This document shows, piece after piece, positions 1-9,478 of a DNA stretch of 64,000 bases. A program made the position numbers and the translations under genes. Source of the stretch: Ascarosepion bandense (Eukaryota > Mollusca > Cephalopoda > Sepiida > Sepiidae); assembly GCA_037127315.1 (NCBI GenBank), contig JBBBDQ010000192.1, positions 4,332,001 through 4,396,000 of the forward strand, in the 5' to 3' direction. Within the stretch, counting starts at the first letter, position 1. Every line of letters begins with the position of its first letter. The notes beneath the pieces were generated by a model, which saw only the letters and a list, made by a program, of their open reading frames with translations, ran no database searches and had not been told where the DNA came from.

Positions 1-235
1 GTCTAAGATGCACCAGATCACTTGGTGGCTTCCCTTATGTAGACAGGGGTCGCAGGTTCGAATCCTGCCAAATAACACATATTTTTGTAATAAAAATTAA
101 TCGTAAATAATCAAGCCAGTAGAAATAAATATATAATACTGTTTGATTATAAACAGAATATCTACTTAAATATGAATACCAATCAAAAACAAATAGTGTT
201 CAAACAAATCATTTCATATATATATATACAGTCAT

Positions 236-238
<3 letters not shown>
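1..238 (+). repeat. tRNA-Leu-like SINE, copy 1 (5' end outside window)
   Basis: Positions 1-75 look like the 3' three quarters of a class II tRNA. There is a 5-bp anticodon stem (11-15 with 23-27), a long variable arm with a CCCT/AGGG stem, and a perfect T-arm (52-56 with 64-68) around a B-box GGTTCGAATCC. The overall frame resembles tRNA-Leu. The loop reads GATCACT, so the anticodon register gives TCA with A instead of the near-universal T before it; a functional tRNA is therefore unlikely. About 160 bases of body follow, ending in (AT)n, and this body is shared with the minus-strand copy at 8110-8379, for example the string tgattataaacag against taattataaacaa. A shared tRNA head plus shared unique body is what defines a SINE. 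The A-box part lies upstream of the window. Confidence 0.62.

Positions 239-275
<37 letters not shown>
239..275. repeat. (AT)n microsatellite
   Basis: Alternating AT tract of about 37 bases that forms the 3' tail of the tRNA-Leu-like SINE copy 1. Confidence 0.9.
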
Positions 276-278
<3 letters not shown>

Positions 279-315
279 GTATGCACATATAAATATATAG
301 ACATAAATACACACA

Positions 316-543
316 CATTTGTCTATACTTCTAAAATGAGGTAGTATTTACACTATTTACATTATTCAGACTATTGTCCTCATCTTGGTTGCTATTGTGA
401 CCATTGCATGCTTTACCCCTCTTCAGGTGCTAGAAATTTTGAAATTCCTAGCACCTGAAGAAGGCCGAGAGTACAACGGCCAAAATGCCGTACAAATGGC
501 AACCAAGATGAGGACAATAGTCCAAATAACGTAAATAGTGTCC
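316..543. mobile_element. Foldback (inverted-repeat) element, copy 1
   Basis: Positions 351-392 and 499-540 are reverse complements of each other over 42 bases with only 3 mismatches. A second inner inverted pair (420-433 with 448-461, core CTTCAGGTGCTAG) sits at the turn. The centre carries the string GGCCGAGAGTACAACGGCC, itself a small hairpin. No coding capacity is seen. A second copy lies at 8621-8904, where the same outer arms enclose a longer centre, and a lone right arm is at 40994-41080. The upstream 30 bases (catttgtctata...) are also shared between copies 1 and 2, so the element may start there. Likely a non-autonomous foldback DNA element; no target duplication is evident. Confidence 0.65.
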
Positions 544-672
544 ACACACATATGCAAACACATATATGTGCATGCACGCACACACATAAATATATACATA
601 TTCACAGGTAGACATAAATATATACACACATACATAAATACACACAAACATATATATATATATATATATATA
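544..672. repeat. CA/TA-rich low-complexity tract
   Basis: Interrupted cacaca/tatata sequence ending in a clean (TA)n run at 650-672. Open frames here are artefacts of the repeat. Confidence 0.8.
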
Positions 673-1025
673 ATTATTGAGATTCAATTTTTGGGTCATA
701 ATTAAATTAAACCAGTATACAGTTATATTAAAAAGTGCTCAATACATATATGATGTAGGACTTTTGAATATTTTTCATTTGGAAACCAATTATTTATTCA
801 AATTTTCGATATTATCAGGTGATTTATAATAGCTGATTTTCCAAAGTTTTCAAATGTACAACTGGGATTTTTTATGAACTGAAATTTCAAAATTAGGGAG
901 GAGTTACTTAAGCACTTTCATTCAGGTTTGTATGATCCTATGATATATTCTTGATGTGATTACATCTGGACATTATTTCTGATCTTTCATTTAGAAATTT
1001 TTTGTCCTGAAAATAATATTATGGC
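672..1025 (+). repeat. AT-tract-associated interspersed repeat, copy 1
   Basis: About 350 bases that match the reverse complement of 9066-9424 almost end to end: shared strings include attaaattaaaccagta, gtgctcaatacata, catttggaaacca, aaggagttacttaa or close variants, and ttatttctgatctttcat. Both copies begin next to an (AT)n run at the same end. No protein signature is visible. The first ~45 bases, with the signature GTGCTCAAT followed by AGAGCT or a close form, recur alone near 3290-3365, 10495-10535 and 29870-29915. Superfamily unknown. Confidence 0.7.
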
Positions 1026-1260
1026 TAACTTCTTTTTTTTTTTTTGGCACAATCTGCAGACATCACCACCATTGTAAGGTTTGTCTTTTTTTATTATACT
1101 CTATTTTATATCAGGGTCTATGCCATTTTTCCCCTTAATTTCCACACATGGCTAGCCAGTTTGGTACAATTTTTAAGATTTTCCAGCTTGAATGCAAGCC
1201 TGTGATTATTCCATCTGTTTTTAAAAATACCTTTGTAAAGACCCTGACATAAAATCATCA
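1022..1260 (-). pseudogene. Penelope-like element fragment, RT-to-endonuclease linker
   Basis: On the minus strand, about 70 codons carry the spacing typical of Penelope-like proteins between the RT and the GIY-YIG nuclease: a segment reading LENLKNCTKLASHVWKLRGK, then after one frameshift and a stop a segment with KPYNGGDVCRLCQ, the Cys-x2-Cys of the linker zinc knuckle. It runs into an A-rich string and stops. Two stops and a frameshift make it dead. Basis: family pattern from memory, not a search. The plus-strand fragment at 2066-2305 could be the nuclease part of the same or a related family in opposite orientation. Confidence 0.45.
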
Positions 1261-2065
1261 ATATTCCTTACAAATATATTCCTAACCATATTTGTTATGG
1301 ATATATATAAAGCAATACTTTTACAGACACGGCAAAATGTTCCATAGAAAATGCATCTAGTTATGAAACAAGAAAGACACATGCAAAAAGAATAGAACTT
1401 AAGTTTATAGAAAAGATCTACTTTAAGGCTATTCTAACCATTAAACCTTGAACTCTAGTGTCTATCGTCTGACCTATTTTCTTCCACCTTTTATCATCTT
1501 CCTCCCTCTCCCCTAAATTTTGTTTCTTCCCTGTTTTCTAAACAAACTTTTACTTCTGGCTGCACAAAAAGTTTTCATAATTTGTTACTGAGAGCTGAGG
1601 AAACAGGTTTTTAAAATCGTGTTGAAATGGCTATTCTCCCAATGTAATATACTGAATTTTATCTGGAATAAATACTTGCTGTGTAAATTTAAATTTCCTT
1701 CAGGCTCTCTATTGGATCAATTTTAATATTTAATCTAATATTACTAGGATCCATTGGGATTACTCACCAAATCTTTTCGTCAGATTTATTACCGCTATCT
1801 ATCTATCTATCTATCTATATTAGTAGAAAATGTCAGTTAATAACTGACAAAGTTTCATCATGTTTTGACGTGTTGTTTTCCAGTTAAGTGGCATACTTTC
1901 AGACTTGGACTGTCTTTCCTTCTTTTAGTAAAGATAGGTTGTTCTATTTTTGTAAAAATTCTGTTGTTTAACAAGTTCAAATGCTGATATGATGCGGTAC
2001 ACATAGGATGTGCCAATCTGAGGTCGAAATCATGAGTAGAGCAGCACATCCCCGCAAATGTACAG
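1261..2065. other. No recognisable gene; short (CTAT)n tract
   Basis: AT-rich sequence without convincing coding or repeat structure. A (CTAT)n microsatellite lies at about 1794-1819. Confidence 0.6.
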
Positions 2066-2305
2066 TTGGGTAGTCCAAGATGGCCTTTAAGAACCACTCA
2101 TGCTGTTCAAGATTCAACCATTGAACATCACTTACTTGGCAACCAAGACAGTGCCTCTGAATATGAGGACACATGGTTTTCTGTCCTGCCCAGTGCCTTT
2201 CATTTATGTGTTTTGGAGGCTGTGTACCTGAAAATCCACCAGCCTAGTCTGTACAGACAGAAAAAGCATTTAATTCGCATCTTACAGTTGTTGGAGGGTA
2301 TGTGA
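2066..2305 (+). pseudogene. Penelope-like GIY-YIG nuclease C-terminal fragment (probable)
   Basis: An open frame of 79 codons includes STIEHHLLGNQDSASEYEDT, then FHLCVLEAVYLKIHQPSLYR and a QKK tail. The order, a HLL motif, an F-x-VL strand and a helix with a Glu in an LEAxYI context, is that of the second half of GIY-YIG domains in Penelope-like retroelements, where that Glu is the metal-binding residue. The GIY and YIG strands upstream are not readable, so the fragment is truncated. The first ATG of the frame is probably not biological. Alternative: an unrelated transposon-derived protein. Confidence 0.42.
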
Positions 2306-2551
2306 GTACATTTTTTCCCATTTTATTGCTCTTGTGGAACTTTATGTTTACACCCCTCTTCCATTTTAATTAATTTTTTGATTGAAATTTTGTTTTTAAA
2401 TGAGTTCCAACTTCCCTTCTACAAGTAATTTTCGTGTCCTGTTTATTATTAACAATTCTGCCAACAAGCACCTTTGATAATGTGTTGGCCGAAAGGGTCC
2501 TAAGGTCTTACATGGTGACATCAACTTTTAAGTCCATATATATATATATAT
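2306..2551. other. No recognisable gene
   Basis: AT-rich; the only notable string is a short (TA)n run at 2537-2553 that tails the SINE to its right. Confidence 0.6.
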
Positions 2552-2690
2552 ATTATCATCCGCAGATAGATCTGTTTCGCTGTATCACAGCTCATCAGTA
2601 CAGTTAGACTCCGATTGCTTTTTAACCCAGGATTGAAACCCGACCGAATTGGCATCAGTCAGTGATTCTACTTCTGGGCTATGGGTGTTC
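2552..2690 (-). repeat. tRNA-derived SINE (class I tRNA head)
   Basis: Read on the minus strand, TAGCCCAGAAG (complement of 2671-2681) fits the pol III A-box and GGTTTCAATCC (complement of 2630-2640) fits the B-box, at the spacing of a class I tRNA gene. Downstream come about 80 bases of non-tRNA body (containing ctgatgagctgtgatacagc) and then a (TA)n tail. This is the head-body-tail layout of a SINE. No second copy of this family was found in the window, so the body end is set at the AT tract. Confidence 0.55.
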
Positions 2691-4079
2691 AGTGGAAGAA
2701 GGCAGACTTTTTTAGCACATATATTATCTTTATACGTGCCCAATAGCCAGAATTACTGAATGAGTGATGCATTTAAAAAAACTTCACAACAAATAAATAG
2801 ATAGAACAAAAATAATATTATATTTTAGTTTTTAAAAAAATCTTTTCCTTTTTAAATAAACTTTACAACAAATAAATAAATAAACTAAAAATGATAAGGA
2901 AATAAAAAAAATTATAGAATTGTTACTCAATGAGAATACCACATCAAAAGTAATAAAACCCGAAGGGAAAGAAGGGAAAAGGATAAGATCAGGTCAACAC
3001 CCCACCATTAAGGAGGGAAAAGAAACAAGGGAAGGGTAGGATGAAGAGGAAAAAAGGAAAAAAAAAGAGAAAAAGTTGGTTAGTATGTATTCTTTGGGGT
3101 CAAATCCCAAAATAAATCTCCATTCTGATTAGCCAAAAGAAACACCCACATACATTCACAGCAAACCAAAGGTTTTGTCATTTAAATGTAAATCATCTGC
3201 ACAACTAACATCAACATTGCCTGATGATGAGAATCTATCTTGAAACATAGAAATTTCCATGTCTCAATGTACAATTGATACATAACTATATAATTATATT
3301 AAGCTCTATAATACTCATTATATTGAGCACTGTTTATAATAAAATAAATGCCAGAGCACTCAAAAAAAACAAAAATCCTTGAGTCCTCTTCACCTGGAAT
3401 TATATATATATATATATATATATATAAGCTAGTGTCTGTTGCTTTATAATGCATCAAACATGTCATCTTTCATCTTTATTAATATCTCAGAGTTTAATTC
3501 TAAAATTTGTTCACATAAAATGGCACAATTTATATGTTGGTTGTCTCAACTTGGTCAGTACCAAGATATTGCAAATTGTACTTATGATTCTGGGCCTTTT
3601 TAAAAATATATATTGAAATACTTAAAGTTTTAATTTTGGTTTTATTTGCATGAAAATAGAAAGCTGCAAAAAATAAATAATTTACCAATATATACTTAAA
3701 TCATGTTTTTTAGATGCTTTAATATCAATTTTTATCATCCAAAATCAGCTTTGTCATCACTGATGTCTGCTAACAGAAAAAATTAAATGCTATAATATAA
3801 AAAAAAAATGAAAGAAATAAAAAGAGAAATTTAGATAATTTCAAGATCACTACTAAAAATTATTACTTTTTACATAAAATATTATGAAAAATACATTTGT
3901 TCACAGGGGTGCCTGTTACCTGTCAGCTTTATAGAATCAGCTTGTTTTACTTGTGTATGATGAAAGTACACTTAAATTTATAAGCATATCATGAACAAGT
4001 AGAAGTATAAGTGATCAAAAATGTAAATAAAACTGATATTATTAATATTACTAAAACTGACCACAATGGTATAAGCATA
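2691..4079. other. No gene; repeat signature, purine-rich stretch and (TA)n
   Basis: Holds an imperfect direct repeat around 2770-2890 (acaacaaataaata units), a purine-rich stretch at about 2955-3080, a minus-strand copy of the GTGCTCAAT signature at about 3290-3365, and (TA)n at 3401-3427. Nothing coding is recognisable. Confidence 0.55.
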
Positions 4080-4112
4080 TTTTGCTTGTCATATGTTATG
4101 TGACAAGCAAAA
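4080..4112. repeat. Perfect 12-bp inverted repeat (hairpin)
   Basis: TTTTGCTTGTCA and its exact complement TGACAAGCAAAA are separated by 9 bases. No element boundary was found at either side, so it is recorded only as structure. Confidence 0.8.
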
Positions 4113-4485
4113 ATCTAGCCATTGGTAACAACATTTCCTCTTTCTTTCAAATTTAAAATAATCAGAAGAGCCTATAAACCTGAGATGAATGTAAAGTGGG
4201 GTGGGATGATTTTACAGTGACAAAAATAATTTAGATACCAAATTAAAGCATGAAAAGGCATTGATTAAAGAAAAATATCTAACTTTTGAATACTTAGGAA
4301 GAAATGCTGAAAAGTTTTTACTTTCCAAAATTCGATCAAAAGACCAAACATCAAAATAATTTCAAAAGTTCTGTGTCAAGCTGAAAATATATCTACCATA
4401 TTTGATTACATATGAAAATATGGAAATATTAACATATGCTTATTTCCTTATGCTATTTTTTCTCATGCCACTATGTAACTTATAG
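4113..4485. other. No recognisable gene; possible intron before the exon at 4486
   Basis: AT-rich. Its last 45 bases are T/C-rich and end in AG, which would serve as the acceptor of the candidate exon that follows. Confidence 0.4.
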
Positions 4486-4603
4486 GATAAAAGTTTGGGA
4501 AAGCCCTCTGGATTTTGAAGAATCACACTTTCGGCCAGAAGTTTCTGTTCCTAAAGAGTTTTATCATAAATTCATTGATAATGATGATGAAATTAATCTA
4601 TAA
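4486..4603 (+). CDS. Candidate terminal exon of an unidentified host gene
   Basis: A T-rich tract ending ...acttatag gives a plausible splice acceptor (AG at 4484-4485). It is followed by an open frame of 38 codons from 4487 to the stop at 4601-4603. The peptide contains VWESPLDFEESHFRPEV and ends KFIDNDDEINL; its mixed, acidic composition looks like real protein and not like translated AT-rich noise. AT-rich sequence follows, as for a 3' UTR. The frame is also open into the upstream T-rich tract, so openness alone does not prove the acceptor. I do not recognise the protein. No partner exon was found in the window; upstream exons would lie left of this point. Confidence 0.4.
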
Positions 4604-5581
4604 CTGCATAAAGTTTCCTTAAAACCTAAGCTCTTTTCTTTTAAACTACCATGCTACAATGGTTGACAGGTCTTAAATTTTAGGTAAAAATGATTTATCT
4701 AACTCTTTGGAAAGAGTTGGATAAGTCATGTATTAATGAGTTAAATAGTTTCAATATCCCATCTTAGTAGGAGTTAATTGAATCAAATAAGGTATGAAAT
4801 TTACTAGTTATTAAATTGAGAGGGTGGCTCCAAAATCTTTGGCCTATAGAGCACATAAATAGTAATGTACCTGATAAATCTTATCTATTACATTAACTGT
4901 TTATAATAATAGTCATGACTAATTTTGTACATTATTCATATGTTCAGATCATCATAAATGAAATAAATATTTTCTGTCCATTTAAATGAATAAACTTTTT
5001 GGGAAACTGATTTTATAAAAAAATAATGATTGTTAGTTTGTTAAAACTCAAATTAAAAATTCTGTACTTGTACAAAATAAAAAAAATGTATTGACAATGT
5101 TTCCAATAACACAGATCAATACTAAAGGACCACCTAAATAAAATCAATATATCTTTTTGCAAGATCTATTTTGGTGATTACAGGCTGATCAGTCTGGAAA
5201 ACTTGTAGAAATGGAATAAATACAATATTCAATTTGAGAGAGAAGAAATAAAATTAGTAAAAAGAAATATGCAAATAAATAATTTTTAAAGTGTTTTTTT
5301 TTTTTTTGCTTTCAAACAAAAACATTTATTGAAGAAAAATGCTTTTAATTAATGATATTGGAATTCTCACCTACTGTATTTTGAGCTTGTTTTTCACAAA
5401 TTAAGTTATTTGGGGCATTGATGTCAATCAATTTGTACATGTATTTCTGTATAAACTGAAGTGCTAAAAAATTAGAGAGATAGTTACTTAAGATACAACA
5501 CATCCCTTTGCTTAAATAATGGTAGAAAGACAATATTGGTATGAAATACTGGAGTAGTTGAATAGTGGTGTGTGTGTATAT

Positions 5582-5637
<56 letters not shown>

Positions 5638-6319
5638 GAACATTCCAGAGCTATCTCTGAGTAAATTTGTGTTGAGACAGCAGGACATTTAGTGAGGTCT
5701 GCAATACACCCAAGGATGTCTGTAGTAAAATCCAAGCAACCACTCAACTTGTTGTGTCTGAATGGAGGCATGTATATTAGTCATAACTTACAATTACTGG
5801 GGAAATGTTTAACAAGGGACTTGTTAATGATATCTAATAAATCAGTTTACCATTGCCTTCTCAATGGGTTTGAATTCAAAGTTGGCTGAAGAGACAAAGA
5901 AATGGATTCATACTTTTCCCAAGGCTATTCATGCAAATTGATTTCAACAGACTAGGCTAGAACTCAAAAACACTTGTCAGTTATTTCACTTTCTGTGCAG
6001 ATAATCATTATGCGACCAACATTTAAAGGAATTTCATCCTGCACTCTTTCCCCAAATTTATACGTAATTTTTCTCCCAACCTATATCTATTCAAGTCAAA
6101 GTGCTATTGAATTCTATGTCAAATATTCCCAAATAGATGAATGAGTTCTTCAGTTTCATTGTTAATGTGTGTACCTTATCCAATTTTAAAATAAAACTTG
6201 AGAAATCATTCATCTTTTAAAAATTATTTCAGTTTATCCCTTACGTGTTTGTCACAGTATTTAATAAATCTTTTAATGAAAATATGATGGGAAATATAAT
6301 ATATTTATTTATATACAGA
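4604..6319. other. No recognisable gene; (CA)n tract
   Basis: AT-rich sequence with a long (CA)n microsatellite at 5583-5630. Open frames near it are produced by the repeat. The stretch 5640-5890 is slightly richer in GC but shows no family signature. Confidence 0.6.
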
Positions 6320-7151
6320 CAGGTGCAATAGGTAAATTGTCATTGTTTTTATATTTTTAATATCATACATGTGCATTGCTTGTTGTTGACTGCACAGTAC
6401 AGTATAACCATACTTTACTGTGCAGTAAACAAGTTTGGGCAATGTCTGTTAGAAAAAGAGAATCATGATGCAATTCACTCAGCCAGAAATTTAGAAATGT
6501 CATGCTGTACTGTTTGGTATTTGCATAGGAAGCTCCAATACAAACATTTCAAAGTGTTTTGATGTCAATCTGAGGACAGTGCAGAGAATTTGGAAAGAGT
6601 TAGATAAGTCTAATGGTGATTTTGAGAGTATAGCAGTTCAAAAACTCACTCTGATCATTCTGATAAGAAAAGAACTCACCTAATTTGTTGGTGAGGGCCT
6701 CAATCTCAATATGGAGTGCCTTGAGGAATTAATGTTGCTCTCGGTAAAGAGGATGGCTGCTGGAAGACCTTATTTTCTGGCAACAGAACTCTACATCTGT
6801 CCACCTAACTCCTCAGACTGCAACCACCTTTATTATTATGTGTCGGTTGCAGTTGTGTGAGAGGCCAACAAAACACCTTGTAAGACCTAAGATGAACTGA
6901 AGGCAAAAATGATGACAGCATTCATCCAACTTAAACAAGATGACCACCCAAAAGAGTTGCAGGACAATCTGAAGTCATCTGGAAGCTGTGGTTAAAGCCA
7001 ATGGCGATTTTAGAGAATAAATTTGGTCTTTAGTATTTCAAGTTATTTTTGTGTAATTTTGGTAAATATATCTTTTAAAATGTGATCTCATTGTTTTATT
7101 TTTGTTATTTTCATTTTTGCATAATATGGATGACTGTTTATCCATCACACC

Positions 7152-7153
<2 letters not shown>
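6320..7153 (+). mobile_element. Mariner-family transposon relict, copy A
   Basis: Terminal inverted repeats: left end CAGGTGCAATAGGTAAATTG at 6320, right end reading ATCCATCACACCCT up to 7153; consensus from four copies is about AGGGTGtGATGGATAAATTGTC. Inside, the plus strand keeps the helix-turn-helix peptide RTVQRIWKELDKS (about 6573-6612) and, near 6808-6850, PNSSDCNHLYYYV, the region around the third catalytic Asp of mariner-type DDD transposases, followed by a C-terminal segment with the family's NGDF ending. Several stops and frameshifts remove any full frame. At about 830 bp it is shorter than a typical 1.3-kb mariner, so it is internally deleted. Copies B, C and D are on the minus strand. 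Confidence 0.75.
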
Positions 7154-7187
<34 letters not shown>

Positions 7188-7188
7188 T

Positions 7189-7223
<35 letters not shown>

Positions 7224-7235
7224 GGTGTGATGGAT

Positions 7236-7262
<27 letters not shown>
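7154..7262. repeat. (TATC)n/(GATA)n palindrome plus (AT)n, with a second transposon end
   Basis: A run of TATC units turns into GATA units near 7190, making a long perfect hairpin. Both arms continue into transposon end sequence: ATCCATCACACCC on the left and GGGTGTGATGGAT (7223-7235) on the right. An (AT)n run follows to 7272. So two mariner ends face each other across the palindrome. Confidence 0.85.
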
Positions 7263-7275
<13 letters not shown>

Positions 7276-8109
7276 GAGTATTAGAAAAAAGATTGCTAGT
7301 TCAAATCCATTTTTATCTACCTTTGATGTATCTTTTCATTTATATACTTAAGGGAGTCATAAAAAATTATTTTTTACATTTCCTTTTCTTAGCAAAAGAA
7401 TGCATCTGCTTTTACATCGAATTCCAAAAACAAATATCAGGAAATTTTCACAATTCAGATTCTAAACTCTTTTTATTACAGTTATGTAAAAGCATAAATG
7501 TGCAGATGTACTCATTAAAAAGTCACTATATTTTAAAAATCTTTATTTTTATTTAAATAAAGAGAAAAGAACAGAGACTGAGTAGTAGTAGTAGTAGTAA
7601 TGGTGGTATGAGACTTGCCATTCCATTCACTCTCATCTAAACCCAAGGGGTGGGGGAAAGTAACATAAAATGCTGAACAATAGTTACAATGAGGATTTGC
7701 TATATATGTATATATATAAGATTCTCATCATCACCATCATTATTATTTTTCAAATCCAACGAGCAACATGATTTCTGTCATCAGTCACTTATCTTCTCAT
7801 TGAATCTACTCGTTGCATTGTACTGACAATAATTCCTTCATCTTGTATCGATCAGGCATAAGGGTTGCAGGTTGTAGCAATGGTAAGGTAAGACATACCT
7901 TGGTTATGCAAAGAAGTCTGTGTCAGAGTAGGAGGAACAAAGACACAGGTAGTGGGAGGTTCTTTGCTTAATAATATAAGCTGCAGTTTAAATAAAATCT
8001 TCAGGTTTGAGATTAAAAGATTCCATTAATGAAAAGATTGTATGACATAAGTAATTACATAAACTTATATTGAAATGTATGTATGTGTGTTTGTGTGTGT
8101 ATACACATT
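7263..8109. other. No recognisable gene
   Basis: AT-rich; (TAG)n-like string at 7581-7600 and GT/AT-rich low complexity at 8075-8110 that tails the SINE at 8110-8379. The 87-codon frame at 7293 is AT-rich and resembles no family. Confidence 0.55.
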
Positions 8110-8379
8110 ATTATACAGATATATACATAGATATGGATTTTTAATTTATTTGTTTGAACATTACTTTTAGTGGATACTCGTATTTGTGTAAATACTCTGT
8201 TTTTTTTTGTATTTGTTTATAATTAAACAGTATATTTATGTATATCTATCAGCCTGAATGTTTGAGTAATTTTGTTAGAAAATATGCATCATCCGGCAGG
8301 ATTTGAACCTGCAACTCCAATAGACCTAAGAGAAGCCATCAGTTGATCTGACGTGTTTTAACTGCTCAACCACGAAAGA
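8110..8379 (-). repeat. tRNA-Leu-like SINE, copy 2
   Basis: Full-length partner of copy 1. The tRNA-like head occupies 8289-8379; the body then runs leftwards for about 180 bases, matching copy 1 through tactgtttaattataaaca and aatgttcaaacaaat, and ends at a GT/AT-rich tract near 8110. A possible third, shorter fragment of the body (cactaaatataatgttta on the minus strand) lies around 8925-9000. The two copies differ at many positions, which suggests an old insertion. Confidence 0.65.
8289..8379 (-). tRNA. tRNA-Leu-like head with intact A and B boxes
   Basis: On the minus strand a class II cloverleaf can be drawn. The acceptor stem (8373-8379 with 8289-8295) has six of seven pairs. The A-box TGGTTGAGCAG is perfect, the anticodon stem CGTCA/TGATG has 5 pairs including one G-T, a long variable arm follows, and the T-arm GCAGG/CCTGC is perfect with B-box GGTTCAAATCC. 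The anticodon loop is GATCAAC, giving TCA in the standard register with A before it, as in copy 1. No CCA is expected in a eukaryotic gene. It is more likely a pol III promoter of a SINE than a working tRNA gene. Confidence 0.45.
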
Positions 8380-8564
8380 ATTTGCAGTTAGACATGGTCA
8401 AATTAAGCCTTATAAACACATGAATTCCTGATTTCTCATAATATTCATAACTGCTCTGTTCATATCTTAATGTAAACAAATGTAAAGACAATATAAATAT
8501 AGATGTGAATGTGCATATATGCATGTATACAATTATAATATACTCAAATCTATGCATGTGTGTG

Positions 8565-8568
<4 letters not shown>

Positions 8569-8604
<36 letters not shown>
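8569..8604. repeat. (GT)n microsatellite
   Basis: Clean GT dinucleotide run next to the left end of foldback copy 2. Confidence 0.9.
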
Positions 8605-8605
<1 letters not shown>

Positions 8606-8620
8606 ACAGACACTTATTAG

Positions 8621-8904
8621 CATTTGTCTATATTTCTGAGATAAGGTAGTATTTACACTATTTACATTATTTGGACTATTGTCAACTGTTGTATGCTCCA
8701 GCTTTCTTCAAATGCTAGGAATTTTGAACCGAACCCTTTATTAGAATCACTGGAGTATATCATTCTCATTCCCTATGCAAAGCCTCTTTTGGTAGTCATA
8801 AGTTATCTCCCTCTAACCCAACTAAGTTACTTGTTCACCACTGCTGTAGCCTGATATTGAAATGGCAACCAAGATGACAACAATAGTGCAAATAATGTGA
8901 ATAC
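8621..8904. mobile_element. Foldback element, copy 2
   Basis: The left arm at 8656-8683 matches copy 1 (cactatttacattatt). The right arm at 8865-8902 (gcaaccaagatgacaacaat) is its imperfect complement. The centre is about 180 bases, longer than in copy 1, and keeps only part of the inner hairpin (ttcaaatgctagg). The centre holds no coding signal. Confidence 0.6.
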
Positions 8905-9065
8905 TTTCATTAGTCTAAGCATATATTAATATAAACATTATATTTAGTGGATATATATACTTGAGGAGATACTCCTATTTTTTTTAAACAGTGAAATTTA
9001 ATATCTACCCATCTAGTGATTTCTTAAAAATAATTGCCTAAAAATACACACACACATTATATATA

Positions 9066-9424
9066 TAGCCATAATATTGTTTCCAGAACAAAAAAAAATT
9101 ACTAAATGAAAGATCAGAAATAATGTCTACATGTTATTGCACCAAAAATACATCTTAGAATTATACAAACCTGGATGAAAGATTTAAGTAACTCCTTCCT
9201 AATTTTTAAAATTTCAGTTGTTTAAAACTTCCAGACACTGGAAAATCAGTTATTATAAATTGCCTGAATATACCGAAAGTTAAAATGAAGGTTGCAAAAA
9301 TACCTGGTTTCCAAATGAAGAATATTTGAAAGCTCTATAATATATGTGTATTGAGCACCTTTTAATACAACTGTGTACTGGTTTAATTTAATTTTGAACA
9401 AAAACTAATTAACAATAATTATAT
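9066..9424 (-). repeat. AT-tract-associated interspersed repeat, copy 2
   Basis: Reverse-complement partner of 672-1025, collinear over nearly its full length with scattered substitutions and small indels. The GTGCTCAAT end faces the (AT)n run at 9419-9474, as copy 1 faces its own. Confidence 0.7.
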
Positions 9425-9428
9425 ATAT

Positions 9429-9474
<46 letters not shown>
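9419..9474. repeat. (AT)n microsatellite
   Basis: AT alternation of about 55 bases with one phase break. Confidence 0.9.

Positions 9475-9478
<4 letters not shown>

Noticed and set aside
1103..1255. 17-base inverted repeat attttatatcagggtct / agaccctgacataaaat
   Set aside because: It lies within the Penelope-like coding fragment and has one mismatch; no element boundary or copy supports it as a separate feature.
5345..5771. Minus-strand frames rich in CVCVCV
   Set aside because: Translations of the (CA)n microsatellite; the same applies to frames at 8366, 13577, 13639 and 15959.
7154..7222. Regularly spaced repeats resembling a CRISPR or satellite array
   Set aside because: It is a simple tetranucleotide microsatellite with no spacers, in a eukaryotic context.
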